NCBI GenBank assembly: GCA_934636715.1
Contig: CAKUBE010000005.1
Location: forward strand, 37,867 to 101,866
DNA length: 64,000 nt
Direction: 5' to 3'
Origin: an uncultured Arachnia sp.
GTDB taxonomy: Bacteria > Actinomycetota > Actinomycetes > Propionibacteriales > Propionibacteriaceae
Shown: in pieces, positions 1 to 8,964 of the stretch
Position numbering within the stretch: the stretch's first letter is position 1
How the letters are laid out: each line of letters begins with the position of its first letter
Program-made: the position numbers and the translations under genes
The notes under the pieces: model-generated
Told to the model about the DNA's origin: nothing
What the model saw: the letters and a program-made list of their open reading frames with translations, nothing else
The model's database searches: none

Positions 1-1
1 C

Positions 2-3000
2 AAGACGACCCTGCTCAACCTCGTCGGCGGGCTCGACCACTACGACTCCGGCAATCTCATCATCGATGGCGTGCCGACGTCGCACTACAAGGACCGCGAC
101 TGGGACACCTACCGCAACAACCGGATCGGGTTCGTCTTCCAGAGCTACAACCTGATCCCGCACCAGTCGGTGCTGGCCAACGTCGAGCTTGCGCTGACGC
201 TCGCGGGGGTCAGCCCCGCCGAGCGGAAGCGGAGGGCGCTCGTCGCGCTCGACCAGGTGGGGCTGAAGGAGCACGCGCACAAGCGGCCCAACCAGCTGTC
301 CGGCGGGCAGATGCAGCGCGTCGCCATCGCCCGGGCCCTGATCAACGACCCCGAGATCCTGCTGGCCGACGAGCCCACCGGCGCGCTCGACTCCACCACC
401 AGCGTGCAGATCATGGGGCTGCTCACCAGCATCGCCAAGGACCGGCTCGTCGTCATGGTGACCCACAACCCAGAGCTGGCGGAGGAGTACGCCACCCGAA
501 CCGTGCACCTGAGCGACGGCGTTGTCGTCGCCGACAGCGACCCCTTCGATCCCGCCGCCGCGCAGCACGCCGACGGCGAGGAGGCCACCGCGGTCATCGC
601 GGGCCTCGGCGCCGGTGCGGTGGCGACTCCGCGGAAGCAACGGCGCACCAGCATGTCGTTCCTGACCGCGGTCGCGCTGTCCTTCAACAACCTGATGACG
701 AAGAAGGGCCGAACCCTGATGACGGCCTTTGCGGGCAGCATCGGCATCATCGGGATCGCGGCCATCCTGGCGCTCGCCAACGGCGTCAACGCCTACATCA
801 AGGGCGTCGAGGAGGACACTCTCTCGCTGTATCCGCTCACCATCCAGCGCCAGGGGATGGACATGACCGCCATGCTCGCGGCGTCGGCCGGGATCGTCGA
901 CGAGGCCAGCGGCAGGGGCGGCAACGGCACCTCGGACGTCCACGAGGTGCAGGTGATGGGGAAGATGTTCTCCAGCGTCGGCACCAACGACCTCGAATCG
1001 TTGAAGGTCTTCCTCGAAGGGGGCGACAGCGGGATCGACGACAACGTGAAGGGCGTCCTCTACTCCTACGACGTCACCCCGCAGATCTACGCCTCCGACA
1101 CCTCGAAGAAGGTGCGCCAGGTCAATCCCGACGCCGTCTTCAGCTCTATGGGCTTCGCCTCGTCGACGTCGGCCTCCAGCCTGATGTCGTCGTCGATGAG
1201 CAGCGGCGTCTTTCGCGAGCTGATGCCGGACCTGTCGCTGATCGACTCCCACTTCGACGTCATGGCGGGTCGCTGGCCGACGGCGTACGACGAGACCGTC
1301 CTCGTCCTCACCCCCAGCGGCGGGGTCAGCGACCTCGCGCTGTACGCCATGGGACTCCGCGACCCCGCGGAACTCGACGCGATGGTCGAGCAGGTGCTGA
1401 ACGAGGAGGACGTCGAGACGCCGACGGACCCCCTGGCGCTGAGCTACGACGACATCATGGGCGCCACGTTCAAGCTCGTCGAGGCCCCGGACTTCTACAC
1501 CTACGACGACGAGTTCGGCGTCTGGACGGACCGCAGCGGAAACAAGAAGCAGCTCAAGAAGCTCGTCGACGACGGCGAGGAGCTGCGTATCACCGGCATC
1601 GTCAAGCCCACCGACGACTCGTCGCGGCTCTCGCCCGGCATCTACTACACGCGGGCGCTGACCACGCACGTCGTGGAGCGGGCCAACGCGTCCGAGATCG
1701 TGCAGCAGCAGCTGGCGGACTCCACCGTCGACGTCTTCACCGGCAGGGGCTTCGGGGAGGAGGCCGACGACTCCGAGTTCGACTTCTCGTCGCTGTTCAG
1801 CATCGACGAGGATGCGATCGCCAAGGCGTTCGCCTTCGACCAGTCGAAGCTGCAGTTCGACATGTCGGGCCTCGAGGCGGGACTCTCCGGCATGGACCTG
1901 GGCCTCGATGACCTGAGCCTCGACCCATCGAAGATGCCGGCGCTCGACCTCGACAAGATCCTCGCCGGCCTCGATCTCTCCAGTCTCATCAAGATCCCCG
2001 ACTCCGACGCGCCGCCCGAGCAACCCGCCGACGACCCCGCCGCGAGCCCTGCGCCGGACGCCGAGCAGCTCGCCGCGCTGGCGACGCAGCTCGTCGAGGG
2101 CTACACCGCGTTCGTCACCGTCGGCGGGCTAGATGCGGCCGACGTCGCGACGAACCTTCCCGCGTTCCTCGCCACTCCCGAGGCGGGCGAGCTGCTCGCG
2201 GCGGCGGGGGAGAGCGTCGACCTCGCGGCGGTGACGGAGCTCGTCGAGGAGATGTTGACGCAACCCAGCCCGGAACCGGGCCTCGCCGAGCGCCTGGTGG
2301 AGGGCTATCTGGCGTTCGCCGTCGCGAACGGCCTCGACCCCACCGACGCCGCCACCAACTTCCCGTTGTTCCTGGACTCCGACGAGGGCAAGGCGCTGGT
2401 CGGCGAGGCGGCCGGGTACATCGACACGTCGGCGCTCGAAGCGCAGCTCCAGGGCGTGCTCGCCGACTACATGCAGCAGGTGATGGCCGCCTACATGGGC
2501 GAGGTGTCGTCGAAGCTGACCTCGGCGCTGACGTCGCAGATCTCGTCGGCGCTGGAGACCAGCATGGGCCAGCTCGCCGACAACATGTCCGACGCCATGG
2601 GCATCGACCAGGACGCGTTCATGGACGCGTTCAAGATGGAGCGCAACAAGGAGGAGCTGACCCAGTTGCTGGTGTCGATGGCGTCGACCCAGTCGGCGAG
2701 CTACGAGGCGAACCTCCGCAGGCTCGGCTGGGCCGACTTCGACAATCCGTCGCGGATCGACCTGTACCCGATCGACTTCGAGTCCAAGGAACGGGTCACC
2801 CAGATCCTCGACGGCTACAACGAGTCGATGCGCGCCAAGGGGCTCGAGGACCGTGTGATCACCTACTCGGACCTGGTGGGTGCGCTGATGGGCTCGGTCA
2901 CGGACATCATCAACATGATCAGCTACGTGTTGATCGCGTTCGTGGCGATCTCGCTGGTGGTGAGCTCGATCATGATCGGCGTGATCACCTACATCTCGGT

Positions 3001-3319
3001 GCTGGAGCGGAAGAAGGAGATCGGCATCCTCCGCTCGATCGGCGCGAGCAAGCGCGACATCCGCCGAGTCTTCAATGCCGAGACCCTGATCGTCGGCTTC
3101 GTCGCGGGCGCCCTCGGCGTCGCCATCACCTTCCTGATCACGATCCCCGCGAACGCCATCGTCTATTCGAACTTCGACGTACCCAACATCGCCCAGCTGC
3201 CCTGGCAAGCCGCGGGCATCCTGGTGCTGATCAGCATGGCGCTCACCGCGCTCGCGGGCCTGCTCCCGGCCTCGGCCGCCTCGCGCAAGGACCCCGTCGA
3301 GGCCCTCCGCAGCGAGTAG
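2..3319 (+). CDS. ABC transporter ATPase-FtsX permease fusion (5' end outside window)
   Basis: The reading frame is open from base 2, so the start codon and Walker A N-terminus lie outside the window; the first residues read [17 protein letters not shown], the end of a Walker A. The ATPase half shows [15 protein letters not shown], Walker B with [12 protein letters not shown] and the switch histidine VTHN, a MacB/LolD-type ATPase. A membrane segment follows near nt 715-790, then a very long extracytoplasmic region, then three C-terminal membrane segments (about nt 2900-3300) with the FtsX-like signature [20 protein letters not shown]. Family knowledge points to export or extraction of lipids, peptides or cell-envelope material; the substrate is unknown. 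The external region is rich in Leu/Asp around nt 1850-2000 and contains two copies of a module of about 60 residues at nt 2060-2460. Fusion of ATPase and permease in one chain means no partner gene is required. Confidence 0.9.
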   Translation, partial: KTTLLNLVGGLDHYDSGNLIIDGVPTSHYKDRDWDTYRNNRIGFVFQSYNLIPHQSVLANVELALTLAGVSPAERKRRALVALDQVGLKEHAHKRPNQLSGGQMQRVAIARALINDPEILLADEPTGALDSTTSVQIMGLLTSIAKDRLVVMVTHNPELAEEYATRTVHLSDGVVVADSDPFDPAAAQHADGEEATAVIAGLGAGAVATPRKQRRTSMSFLTAVALSFNNLMTKKGRTLMTAFAGSIGIIGIAAILALANGVNAYIKGVEEDTLSLYPLTIQRQGMDMTAMLAASAGIVDEASGRGGNGTSDVHEVQVMGKMFSSVGTNDLESLKVFLEGGDSGIDDNVKGVLYSYDVTPQIYASDTSKKVRQVNPDAVFSSMGFASSTSASSLMSSSMSSGVFRELMPDLSLIDSHFDVMAGRWPTAYDETVLVLTPSGGVSDLALYAMGLRDPAELDAMVEQVLNEEDVETPTDPLALSYDDIMGATFKLVEAPDFYTYDDEFGVWTDRSGNKKQLKKLVDDGEELRITGIVKPTDDSSRLSPGIYYTRALTTHVVERANASEIVQQQLADSTVDVFTGRGFGEEADDSEFDFSSLFSIDEDAIAKAFAFDQSKLQFDMSGLEAGLSGMDLGLDDLSLDPSKMPALDLDKILAGLDLSSLIKIPDSDAPPEQPADDPAASPAPDAEQLAALATQLVEGYTAFVTVGGLDAADVATNLPAFLATPEAGELLAAAGESVDLAAVTELVEEMLTQPSPEPGLAERLVEGYLAFAVANGLDPTDAATNFPLFLDSDEGKALVGEAAGYIDTSALEAQLQGVLADYMQQVMAAYMGEVSSKLTSALTSQISSALETSMGQLADNMSDAMGIDQDAFMDAFKMERNKEELTQLLVSMASTQSASYEANLRRLGWADFDNPSRIDLYPIDFESKERVTQILDGYNESMRAKGLEDRVITYSDLVGALMGSVTDIINMISYVLIAFVAISLVVSSIMIGVITYISVLERKKEIGILRSIGASKRDIRRVFNAETLIVGFVAGALGVAITFLITIPANAIVYSNFDVPNIAQLPWQAAGILVLISMALTALAGLLPASAASRKDPVEALRSE

Positions 3320-3326
3320 CCTCCAC

Positions 3327-3383
3327 CGCTGGTTGAGCCGATCCCCGGCGCGAAGCGCCCGGATCGTGTCGAAAACAATGAAC
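3327..3383 (+). repeat. Dispersed hairpin repeat, copy 1
   Basis: This copy starts CGCTGGTTGAGCCG and ends GTGTCGAAAACAATGAAC. Between these conserved ends lies a hairpin with GATCC pairing to GGATC and an inner GCGC-GAA-GCGC. The same frame with different stem bases recurs at 29821 (reverse orientation), 54289, 56340 and three times at 61347-61541. It fills the gap between two convergent genes, so it could also work as a bidirectional terminator. Confidence 0.75.
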
Positions 3384-3413
3384 CGGCGCCCGCGAAAGGC
3401 CCGGGCACCCGGT

Positions 3414-4283
3414 TCAGGGACGTGGCAGCATCCGGAGGAACTCCCGCGCGGCGGGGGAGGGGTTGAAGTCGCTCCAGGCGAGGTATTCGACCCGCGTGGG
3501 GCCGTCGGCCACGGGGAGCGCGCGCACGTCGGCGCGGTCCGGGACGACGGCGGGCGGGAGCAGGGCGACGGCGAGGTCGAGCGCGACGAGGTCGAGGATG
3601 AGGCTGGTGCTGGTCGCCTCGAACGCGACATCGCGCCGCAGCCTGGCATGGCTGAACGCGACGTCGGACTGCGCCCGGCCCGGAGTGCCGGCCGGGAAGT
3701 CGACGAAGGTCTCGTCGGTGAGATCGCGCAGGTGCAGCCGCTTGCGCCGACCGAGCCGATGTTCGGCCGCGACGACGGCGACGAGCCGCTCGCTCGATAG
3801 CACGCGGCTGGCGACCCCGCGCGGCGGCGAGGCGTCGGCGAGGCCGAGCACGGCGACGTCCATGAGACCTTCGCCGATGGCGACGATGAACTCGTCGCTC
3901 CCGCCGCCGCGCAGCGCGATCCGCACCGCCGGGTGTGCCCGGCGGAACTCCTTCAGCGCGGCTGGGATGTCGATCGCGCCGACGGTGGGGATGAGCCCGA
4001 CCGTCAGCGAGCCACGGATCTCGCCGACCGCGGCAGCCGCGTCGGCAGCGGCGCGCTCGGCCGCGTCGAGGCTGGCCCGGGCCGCCGCGAGGAAGGCGGC
4101 GCCGGCGCTGGTGATCTCGACGCGACGATTGGTGCGAGCGAACAGCGTCACGCCCAGCTCGCGTTCGAGCGCCTTGATCTGGTGGCTGAGCGCCGACTGC
4201 ACCACGAAGCAGCGCTCGGCGGCGCGCGTGAAGCTTCGCTCCTCCGCGACGGCGACGACGTAACGCATCTGCTGCAACTCCAC
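3414..4283 (-). CDS. LysR-family transcriptional regulator
   Basis: This is a 289-residue protein of standard LysR length. The N-terminal winged helix-turn-helix (about residues 1-60) contains SFTRAAERCFVVQSALSHQI, typical of the family; residues of about 90-289 form the periplasmic-binding-like effector domain. The start is GTG, giving MELQQMRYVVAVAEE. It is divergent from the EamA transporter gene with a 70-bp gap that holds an inverted repeat resembling a LysR box, so it probably controls that transporter and itself. The inducer cannot be read from sequence. The assignment to LysR is secure, the target is inferred from gene arrangement. Confidence 0.92.
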   Translation of the reverse strand: MELQQMRYVVAVAEERSFTRAAERCFVVQSALSHQIKALERELGVTLFARTNRRVEITSAGAAFLAAARASLDAAERAAADAAAAVGEIRGSLTVGLIPTVGAIDIPAALKEFRRAHPAVRIALRGGGSDEFIVAIGEGLMDVAVLGLADASPPRGVASRVLSSERLVAVVAAEHRLGRRKRLHLRDLTDETFVDFPAGTPGRAQSDVAFSHARLRRDVAFEATSTSLILDLVALDLAVALLPPAVVPDRADVRALPVADGPTRVEYLAWSDFNPSPAAREFLRMLPRP

Positions 4284-4289
4284 ACGGCC

Positions 4290-4307
4290 ATGATTTCAGC
4301 TCATCAT
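4290..4307. promoter_or_regulatory. Candidate LysR-type operator between divergent genes
   Basis: ATGAT, 8 bases, ATCAT forms a perfect 5-bp inverted repeat in the 70-bp gap between the divergent LysR and EamA genes. The spacing fits the T-N11-A box style used by LysR proteins. Function is inferred. Confidence 0.4.
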
Positions 4308-4353
4308 CACTATGACAACGATGCGTTGGACTCATCGCTAGCGCGAGTCGACG

Positions 4354-5310
4354 ATGGTGGGCATGAACACGGCAATCACACCCCTGACCGCCACCGAGCC
4401 GACCGGGGTGCCGACGGCGGCTCCGCCTGATGCTGTGGGCGGCGGCCGCGTCGCGTGGACCGCGGCCGCGGCGATGGCGCCCGCCATCTGGGGCACGACC
4501 TACGTCGTGACGACCCACCTGTTGCCCGAGGGTCATTCGCTGTTCGCGGCGATGATGCGCTCCCTGCCCGCAGGCGTGATCGCGCTGCTCGTGGCACGGC
4601 AGTTGCCGCGCGGCGCGTGGTGGTGGCGGAGCCTCGTGCTCGGCGCCCTGAACATGGCGGCCTTCTTCCCGCTGCTGTTCGTCGCGGCCCAGCGGCTCCC
4701 GGGAGGGGCGGCCGCAACCCTCGGCGCCGTGCAGCCGATCCTCGTTGCGTTCCTCGCGGTCGCGATCCTGCGCGATCGCCTGTCGACGTGGCGGGTCGCG
4801 TGGGGCGTCGTCGGCGTGGCGGGCGTGGCCCTTGTCGTGCTCGGTCCGCGCGCGGCGCTCGACCCCATCGGGATCGCGGCCGGGCTCGGCGGGGCGCTAT
4901 CGATGGGCGCGGGCGTCGTGCTCACCAAGAGGTGGGGGAGGCCCGAGGGCGTCTCCCCGGTCGGGCTCGCCGGGTGGCAGCTCACCGCCGCCGGCCTCTT
5001 GCTGCTGGGTCCCGCGCTCCTGGTCGACGGGGTACCCCGCGGCATCGACGGCGCGGCCGCCGCGGGCTACGCCTGGCTCGGGCTGGTGGGCGGCCTGTTC
5101 GCCTACACGCTCTGGTTCGCCGCGATTCGCCGGCTGCCCGTGACCGCGACCGCGCTGCTCGGGCTGCTCTCGCCGCTCGTCGCCGCGACCCTCGGCGCGG
5201 CGATCGCGGGCGAGGCCCTGACCGCCGTCCAACTCGCGGGCTTCGCCCTGGCCCTCGCCGCAATGGTCGCGGGCCAGCTCGCCCCGAGCCGGAACCGCGA
5301 TCGGCGTTAG
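4354..5310 (+). CDS. EamA/DMT-superfamily transporter
   Basis: This 318-residue integral membrane protein has about ten hydrophobic segments arranged as two five-segment EamA repeats. Sequence such as PAIWGTTYVVTTHLLP near the start and GAALSMGAGVVLTKRW at the middle repeat boundary are typical of RhtA/YdcZ-like drug/metabolite exporters. Family members export amino acids, purines or small metabolites; the cargo here is unknown. It is divergent from a LysR gene and is followed after one base by an SDR gene, so transporter and dehydrogenase are probably co-transcribed. A second in-frame ATG lies at 4363 and is preceded by GGTGGG, so the true start may be three codons downstream. Confidence 0.9.
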   Translation: MVGMNTAITPLTATEPTGVPTAAPPDAVGGGRVAWTAAAAMAPAIWGTTYVVTTHLLPEGHSLFAAMMRSLPAGVIALLVARQLPRGAWWWRSLVLGALNMAAFFPLLFVAAQRLPGGAAATLGAVQPILVAFLAVAILRDRLSTWRVAWGVVGVAGVALVVLGPRAALDPIGIAAGLGGALSMGAGVVLTKRWGRPEGVSPVGLAGWQLTAAGLLLLGPALLVDGVPRGIDGAAAAGYAWLGLVGGLFAYTLWFAAIRRLPVTATALLGLLSPLVAATLGAAIAGEALTAVQLAGFALALAAMVAGQLAPSRNRDRR

Positions 5311-5311
5311 C

Positions 5312-6127
5312 ATGAACGCCGTGAAGCAGCCCTCTCCTGTCGCGCTCGTCACCGGCGCCAATCACGGCATCGGCGCCGCCATCGCCGAGCGCCTCGCGGC
5401 GGGCGGGTGCGCCGTCGTCCTGACCTATCACGCCTTCGAGTACCCGCCGGATGCCGACGTGCCCGCGCGCCAGCGCGCGAACCACAGGGCGGACGCGTCC
5501 GAGGTGCTGGACCGGATCGAGCGTGCCGGCTGCCGGGCTGTCGCCGTCGCCGCCGACCTCAGGGACGCCGAGTGCATTCCCGCGCTGTTCGACGCCGCGG
5601 AGGAGGCTTTCGGCCCCGTCGACGTCCTCGTCAACAACGCGACGGCGTCGCTGGTGGACACCTTCACCCCCGCCGACGTCGACTGGGCAGGGCGTCCGCT
5701 GCAAGGGGTGACAGCGGACACGTTCGACCGCCAGTTCGGCGTCGACGCCCGCGCGGGCGCCCTGCTGATCGCGGAGTTCGCGCGCCGGCTCCAGCATCGC
5801 GGCGGCGACTGGGGCCGGATCCTCAGCATGACCTCGGGCGGCGAGAAGGGGTTCCCACAGGAGGTGTCCTACGGCGCGGCGAAGGCGGCGCTGGTCAACT
5901 ACACCATGTCGGCCAGTCTCGAGTTGAGCGCCTTCGGCGTGACCGCGAACGCCATCCACCCGCCGGTGACGGACACGGGGTGGGTCACGGACGACGTCCG
6001 CGAGGCGGTGCGCCGCGACCCGAACTTCTTCAGCGTGGCGGAGCCGCACGAGGTCGCCGACCTCGCCGCCTTCCTCGTGTCGCGCGCGGCGGACCGGGTG
6101 ACGGGCAACGTCATCCGCATGGGCTGA
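5312..6127 (+). CDS. Short-chain dehydrogenase/reductase (SDR)
   Basis: A 271-residue classical SDR. The NAD(P)-binding Rossmann motif is VTGANHGIGAAIAERLA near the N-terminus, NNAT is present, and the catalytic residues are Ser175, Tyr187 and Lys191 (SYGAAKAAL). It reduces or oxidises a carbonyl/alcohol with NAD(P); it resembles FabG-like 3-oxoacyl-ACP reductases but is too general to fix a substrate. Start ATG lies one base after the stop of the EamA gene, indicating one transcript. A linker of about 25 residues after the first helix (around DVPARQRANHRADASEVL) is longer than in FabG. Confidence 0.88.
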   Translation: MNAVKQPSPVALVTGANHGIGAAIAERLAAGGCAVVLTYHAFEYPPDADVPARQRANHRADASEVLDRIERAGCRAVAVAADLRDAECIPALFDAAEEAFGPVDVLVNNATASLVDTFTPADVDWAGRPLQGVTADTFDRQFGVDARAGALLIAEFARRLQHRGGDWGRILSMTSGGEKGFPQEVSYGAAKAALVNYTMSASLELSAFGVTANAIHPPVTDTGWVTDDVREAVRRDPNFFSVAEPHEVADLAAFLVSRAADRVTGNVIRMG

Positions 6128-6130
6128 GCC

Positions 6131-6260
6131 TTATCGCGGCTGCTAACGTCCAGTTCGGTCCGCCCTTGGGATCATTGTGAACGTCAGAGTCAACTATGTG
6201 ACTTTGGCGTACACGGTGTCCGGTTTGGTCGCGCGGATCGAACGTTTGCAGCCGCGATGA
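6131..6260. repeat. 130-bp palindromic element, copy 1
   Basis: The element begins TTATCGCGGCTGC and ends GCAGCCGCGATGA, so its ends are inverted repeats. An inner near-palindrome, GTCAGAGTCA-ACTATG-TGACTTTGGC, sits at 6183-6208. A second copy in the same orientation is at 8217-8346. The inner part (about 6181-6220) is nearly identical between copies, while the arms differ by paired changes (CGCGG/CCGCG here, CGTGG/CCACG there). It lies between the SDR stop and the MerR promoter region. Confidence 0.75.
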
Positions 6261-6279
6261 CGGCCGCCGCTCGGGAGAC

Positions 6280-6300
6280 TTGACCCTGACACCGTGTCAG
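6280..6300. promoter_or_regulatory. MerR-type operator/promoter
   Basis: TTGACC at 6280-6285 is a good -35 element and is followed directly by the palindrome CTGACACCGTGTCAG (6286-6300), which has 7-bp arms around one base. An operator placed just downstream of the -35 is the usual layout for self-regulated MerR genes. The matching -10 is not clear. The MerR ATG follows at 6317. Confidence 0.55.
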
Positions 6301-6316
6301 ATGGGAGAACTAAAGC

Positions 6317-7120
6317 ATGTTGTCCATCGGAGCGTTCGCACAGGTCGGCCAGGTGAGCCATCGCCAACTGCGGCATTGGGATGCCGAGGGTCTGCTCGTG
6401 CCCGCCCATGTGGACGAGTTCAACGGTTTCCGCTCCTACGATCCCTCGCAGCTCGATCGGCTGCACCGGATCGTCGCGCTGCGCGAGCTCGGCTTCGGGC
6501 TCGACGACATCGCGATCCTGCTCGACCAGGGCGTCGACGTCGACCGGATGGCAGCGCTCCTGCGTGCTCGCCGCGACAAAGTCGAGGCCGAGCACCGGGT
6601 GGCCACCGCGCGACTCGCCGACGTGGAACGGCGGCTCCACCTCATGGAAAAGGAGAAGCACATGCCCACCATTGAGATCATCCGGAAGCCGCTCCCCGCA
6701 GTCCGCCTCGCCTGCCGCGTAGCGACAGTCGAGGACCAACCCGCGATCGCAGGCGTGGTCGGTGCCATGTTCGACGCCGTTGCCGCCGTCATCGGCGACA
6801 AATGCGGGGCACTCGACGTCGCGCTCGCGCAGTACGGGTTCGACGACGCCGGCGTGCACGTCACTGCCGGTTACGCGTATGCGGGGGAGGCGACCGACGA
6901 CTTCAATGTGGTCACGCTGCCCGCCGTCGCCGACGCGTTCGTCGGCATCCACCTTGGTGCGATGGACAGGATCCATGAGAGCTGGCAGACGCTCCACGCC
7001 GAGATCATCGCTCGGGGTTTCGTCCCTGACGGCCCCTGCCGCGAGAACTACCTCCGCGCGGAGTCTGCCGACCAAGCGGACTGGGTGACCGAGCTTCAGC
7101 AGCCCGTGCGTCCGGCCTGA
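6317..7120 (+). CDS. MerR-family regulator with GyrI-like effector domain
   Basis: A 267-residue regulator. Residues 1-70 form a MerR winged helix (IGAFAQVGQVSHRQLRHWD, then GFRSYDPSQLDRLHRI and LRELGFGLDDIAILLD). A coiled coil follows to about residue 115, and the rest resembles the GyrI-like/AraC effector-binding domain (IEIIRKPLPAVRLACRV start). Known relatives (BltR, TipA types) bind drugs or other hydrophobic cations and activate transporters. Here no transporter sits downstream, so the target is unclear; the operator-like palindrome upstream suggests autoregulation. The gene lies between two copies of a 130-bp palindromic element. Confidence 0.88.
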   Translation: MLSIGAFAQVGQVSHRQLRHWDAEGLLVPAHVDEFNGFRSYDPSQLDRLHRIVALRELGFGLDDIAILLDQGVDVDRMAALLRARRDKVEAEHRVATARLADVERRLHLMEKEKHMPTIEIIRKPLPAVRLACRVATVEDQPAIAGVVGAMFDAVAAVIGDKCGALDVALAQYGFDDAGVHVTAGYAYAGEATDDFNVVTLPAVADAFVGIHLGAMDRIHESWQTLHAEIIARGFVPDGPCRENYLRAESADQADWVTELQQPVRPA

Positions 7121-7128
7121 GCCTCGCG

Positions 7129-7143
7129 GCAGCCACGATAACG
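7129..7143 (-). repeat. Isolated end of the 130-bp palindromic element
   Basis: GCAGCCACGATAACG is the exact reverse complement of the left end of copy 2 at 8215-8229. It matches the CGTGG arm variant of copy 2, not the CGCGG variant of copy 1. Together with 8215-8229 it brackets the AbiEi/DUF559-like gene with inverted repeats. Confidence 0.7.
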
Positions 7144-7146
7144 AGG

Positions 7147-8115
7147 TCAGGCGGCGGAGACGGTGAGGGACGCCCGCACTGCCGGAGCGACGCAGCCCGG
7201 TGCGCATGGCGTCAGGTCTTTCTGCCAGCCGCGCTTGCGCAGAGCGGCCGCGACCTGGCCTGCGACGAGGCACGGCGTGTCCCAGACATGGGGCCAGCGG
7301 TAACGCAGGGTGATCTCGTCGAGCGCGAGGCGGACGTCGTTGTCGCGGATGAGGTCGTCTGCCGTCGCTCTGCCCGGATGGGCGAGTTCGCCGTCGAGCT
7401 CGGCGCGGACCCCGAACTCGGGGTACCAGCAGTCGGAGCGAATCCACCGCCCGCGGATCTGCTCTCGCTTCTGTCGGATGGATCGGGGGAGACCGTGGGC
7501 CCGCTCCACTCGGCGCAGGTACTCGAGTTCGAGATGGGACTCGACGCCGTCGGCAGTCTCGGCCGTCACGCGGAGCACGAAGTCGCGGTGCCGGACGCGC
7601 GTGTATGTGGCGAGGTGACCGAGGAAGCGGGGCACGCTCATTCCGAGCTGGATGGCTCTGATCAGGACGTCGAGCACGCCGGACTCGGTGGCCGCGTCGT
7701 CGACGAGGTCGACGACGGTCTGCTCCAGACAGGTGCGGGGAGAGTTGCCGACTCGCGTCAGCGGAACCCGTGTGCGGTGGACCGCGCATCTGGCGGTTGA
7801 GCGTAAGCCAATCGACGCGGGTACGGAGACGTCGAGGACCGGCGGCAGGTCGCGGCGCAGGCCGTGCAGGTAAGCCGCGGTCTGATGTGAGAACACGGCC
7901 CGGTCCGCAGCCCACTTCTGGACGCATAGGAGCCGTTGTTCAACCGTCGGCGGTTCCGGCGACAGAACGAGCACGCCGTGGAACGGTCGCTGCCACTCGC
8001 CGTTGCCGACGCGGTTGGCGATCGTCCCAGGGCTGACCCCGGCCTCGATCAGCTCGGCTCGCGTGACGACGCCGCGATGATCGCGGCTCCATGTCGCGAA
8101 GGCCTTCCTGTCCAT
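7147..8115 (-). CDS. AbiEi-antitoxin-like / DUF559 endonuclease-fold protein
   Basis: A 322-residue protein starting at ATG 8115 (MDRKAFATWSRDHRG); an alternative ATG lies four codons upstream at 8127. The N-terminal 60 residues form a winged helix like the AbiEi antitoxin N-terminus (VVTRAELIEAGVSPGTIANR, then GEWQRPFHGVLVL). The C-terminal region (about 205-310) resembles DUF559, a Vsr-like PD-(D/E)XK nuclease fold, with YPEFGVRAELDGELAHPGR and DEITLRYRWPHVW. Such proteins are common and multicopy in actinobacteria and their role is unsettled. No AbiEii-type toxin gene is adjacent, so a complete type IV toxin-antitoxin pair is not supported. Inverted repeats at 7129-7143 and 8215-8229 bracket the gene. 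Confidence 0.75.
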   Translation of the reverse strand: MDRKAFATWSRDHRGVVTRAELIEAGVSPGTIANRVGNGEWQRPFHGVLVLSPEPPTVEQRLLCVQKWAADRAVFSHQTAAYLHGLRRDLPPVLDVSVPASIGLRSTARCAVHRTRVPLTRVGNSPRTCLEQTVVDLVDDAATESGVLDVLIRAIQLGMSVPRFLGHLATYTRVRHRDFVLRVTAETADGVESHLELEYLRRVERAHGLPRSIRQKREQIRGRWIRSDCWYPEFGVRAELDGELAHPGRATADDLIRDNDVRLALDEITLRYRWPHVWDTPCLVAGQVAAALRKRGWQKDLTPCAPGCVAPAVRASLTVSAA

Positions 8116-8216
8116 GCACCCGATCATGCCCGCCGGAGGCGTGCTGCGACAGCGTTCGGTGAGCGCCTGTGGATAAGTCGGCCCGCGCCTGGCCGCGCAT
8201 CCTCGGCGGGTGCCCG

Positions 8217-8346
8217 TTATCGTGGCTGCAAACGTCCAGTTCCGGCCAGGATCAGGGCTAGCGTGAACGCCAGAGTCAACTATGTGACTTTGGCGTACAC
8301 GGTGTCCGGATCGGCCGCGCGGATCGAACGTTTGCAGCCACGATGA
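8217..8346. repeat. 130-bp palindromic element, copy 2
   Basis: It starts TTATCGTGGCTGC and ends GCAGCCACGATGA. It has the same orientation and length as copy 1 (6131-6260). The inner hairpin GCCAGAGTCA-ACTATG-TGACTTTGGC is at 8269-8294. Relative to copy 1, a C-to-T change in the left arm is matched by a G-to-A change in the right arm, so pairing is kept. Confidence 0.75.
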
Positions 8347-8429
8347 GGGCTCGACGGGGGATCGCCGTGCGTCCGGCAGGCTGGCGGTGCGCCGGCGAGG
8401 GCGATTTCGCCGCTCAGACGCGCGTGGGA

Positions 8430-8594
8430 TAGACTGCCGAAGTTGTCTTGGGTCTGTGCCCCTGCGGGGGGACCTTTCCCAGACCTCGCCATGGCCTCCT
8501 CTCCCTCGAGCTGGGGGTTGCCTCCTGGCAGAATCCAGGGGGTTCGTTTCTAGTTTCACTAGGCCTTTCGGAACCGGTGAGACAAGGAGAAGTA
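8430..8594 (+). promoter_or_regulatory. Leader region of the rplN (spc) operon
   Basis: A TAGACT at 8430-8435 is a possible -10; no clear -35 is seen. The following leader of about 150 bases can fold: GGTCTG (8451-8456) pairs with CAGACC (8480-8485) around an inner CCCC-TGC-GGGG hairpin (8459-8469). A GAGACAAGGAGA ribosome site lies just before rplN. A long structured leader is expected where a ribosomal protein represses its own operon, but which protein would bind is unknown. Confidence 0.4.
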
Positions 8595-8963
8595 ATGATC
8601 CAGCAGGAGTCGCGACTGAGGGTCGCCGACAACACTGGTGCCAAGGAGATCCTTTGCATCCGTGTGCTCGGTGGCTCCAAGCGCCGCTATGCGTACCTCG
8701 GCGACACGATCGTCGCCACCGTCAAGGATGCGATCCCTGGCGGCAACGTCAAGAAGGGCGACGTGGTCAAGGCCGTCGTCGTCCGCACCAAGAAGGAGCG
8801 TCGCCGCGCCGACGGCTCCTACATCAAGTTCGACGAGAACGCCGCCGTCATCCTGAAGAACGACGGGGAGCCCCGCGGCACCCGCATCTTCGGCCCGGTC
8901 GCGCGTGAGCTGCGCGAGAAGAAGTTCATGCGCATCGTCTCGCTCGCCCCGGAGGTGATCTGA
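8595..8963 (+). CDS. rplN: 50S ribosomal protein L14
   Basis: The 122-residue length equals the family norm. [20 protein letters not shown] and the region [18 protein letters not shown] are diagnostic of L14, which sits on the 50S face contacting 30S (bridge B5/B8) with L19. ATG at 8595 has AAGGAGA upstream; the frame is open further upstream but without homology. First gene of the spc block rplN-rplX-rplE-rpsN-rpsH-rplF-rplR-rpsE-rpmD-rplO. The usual upstream S10 genes (through rpmC-rpsQ) are absent here and must lie elsewhere. Confidence 0.98.
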   Translation: MIQQESRLRVADNTGAKEILCIRVLGGSKRRYAYLGDTIVATVKDAIPGGNVKKGDVVKAVVVRTKKERRRADGSYIKFDENAAVILKNDGEPRGTRIFGPVARELREKKFMRIVSLAPEVI

Positions 8964-8964
8964 C

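Noticed and set aside
2129..3649. 506-residue minus-strand open frame
   Set aside because: It is antisense to the ABC fusion gene and His/Arg/Asp-rich with no domain, the usual mirror frame in high-GC DNA.
7147..8115. Complete type IV toxin-antitoxin pair
   Set aside because: Only the AbiEi-like side is present; neighbours are a MerR gene and rplN, with no AbiEii nucleotidyltransferase.
6131..8346. Composite transposon with 130-bp direct repeats as ends
   Set aside because: No transposase lies between the copies and no target-site duplication could be recognised, so only a palindromic-element reading is kept.
7147..8559. 470-residue version of the AbiEi-like gene
   Set aside because: The first 148 residues read through the 130-bp repeat and the rplN leader and have no homology; ATG 8115 begins the winged-helix domain.
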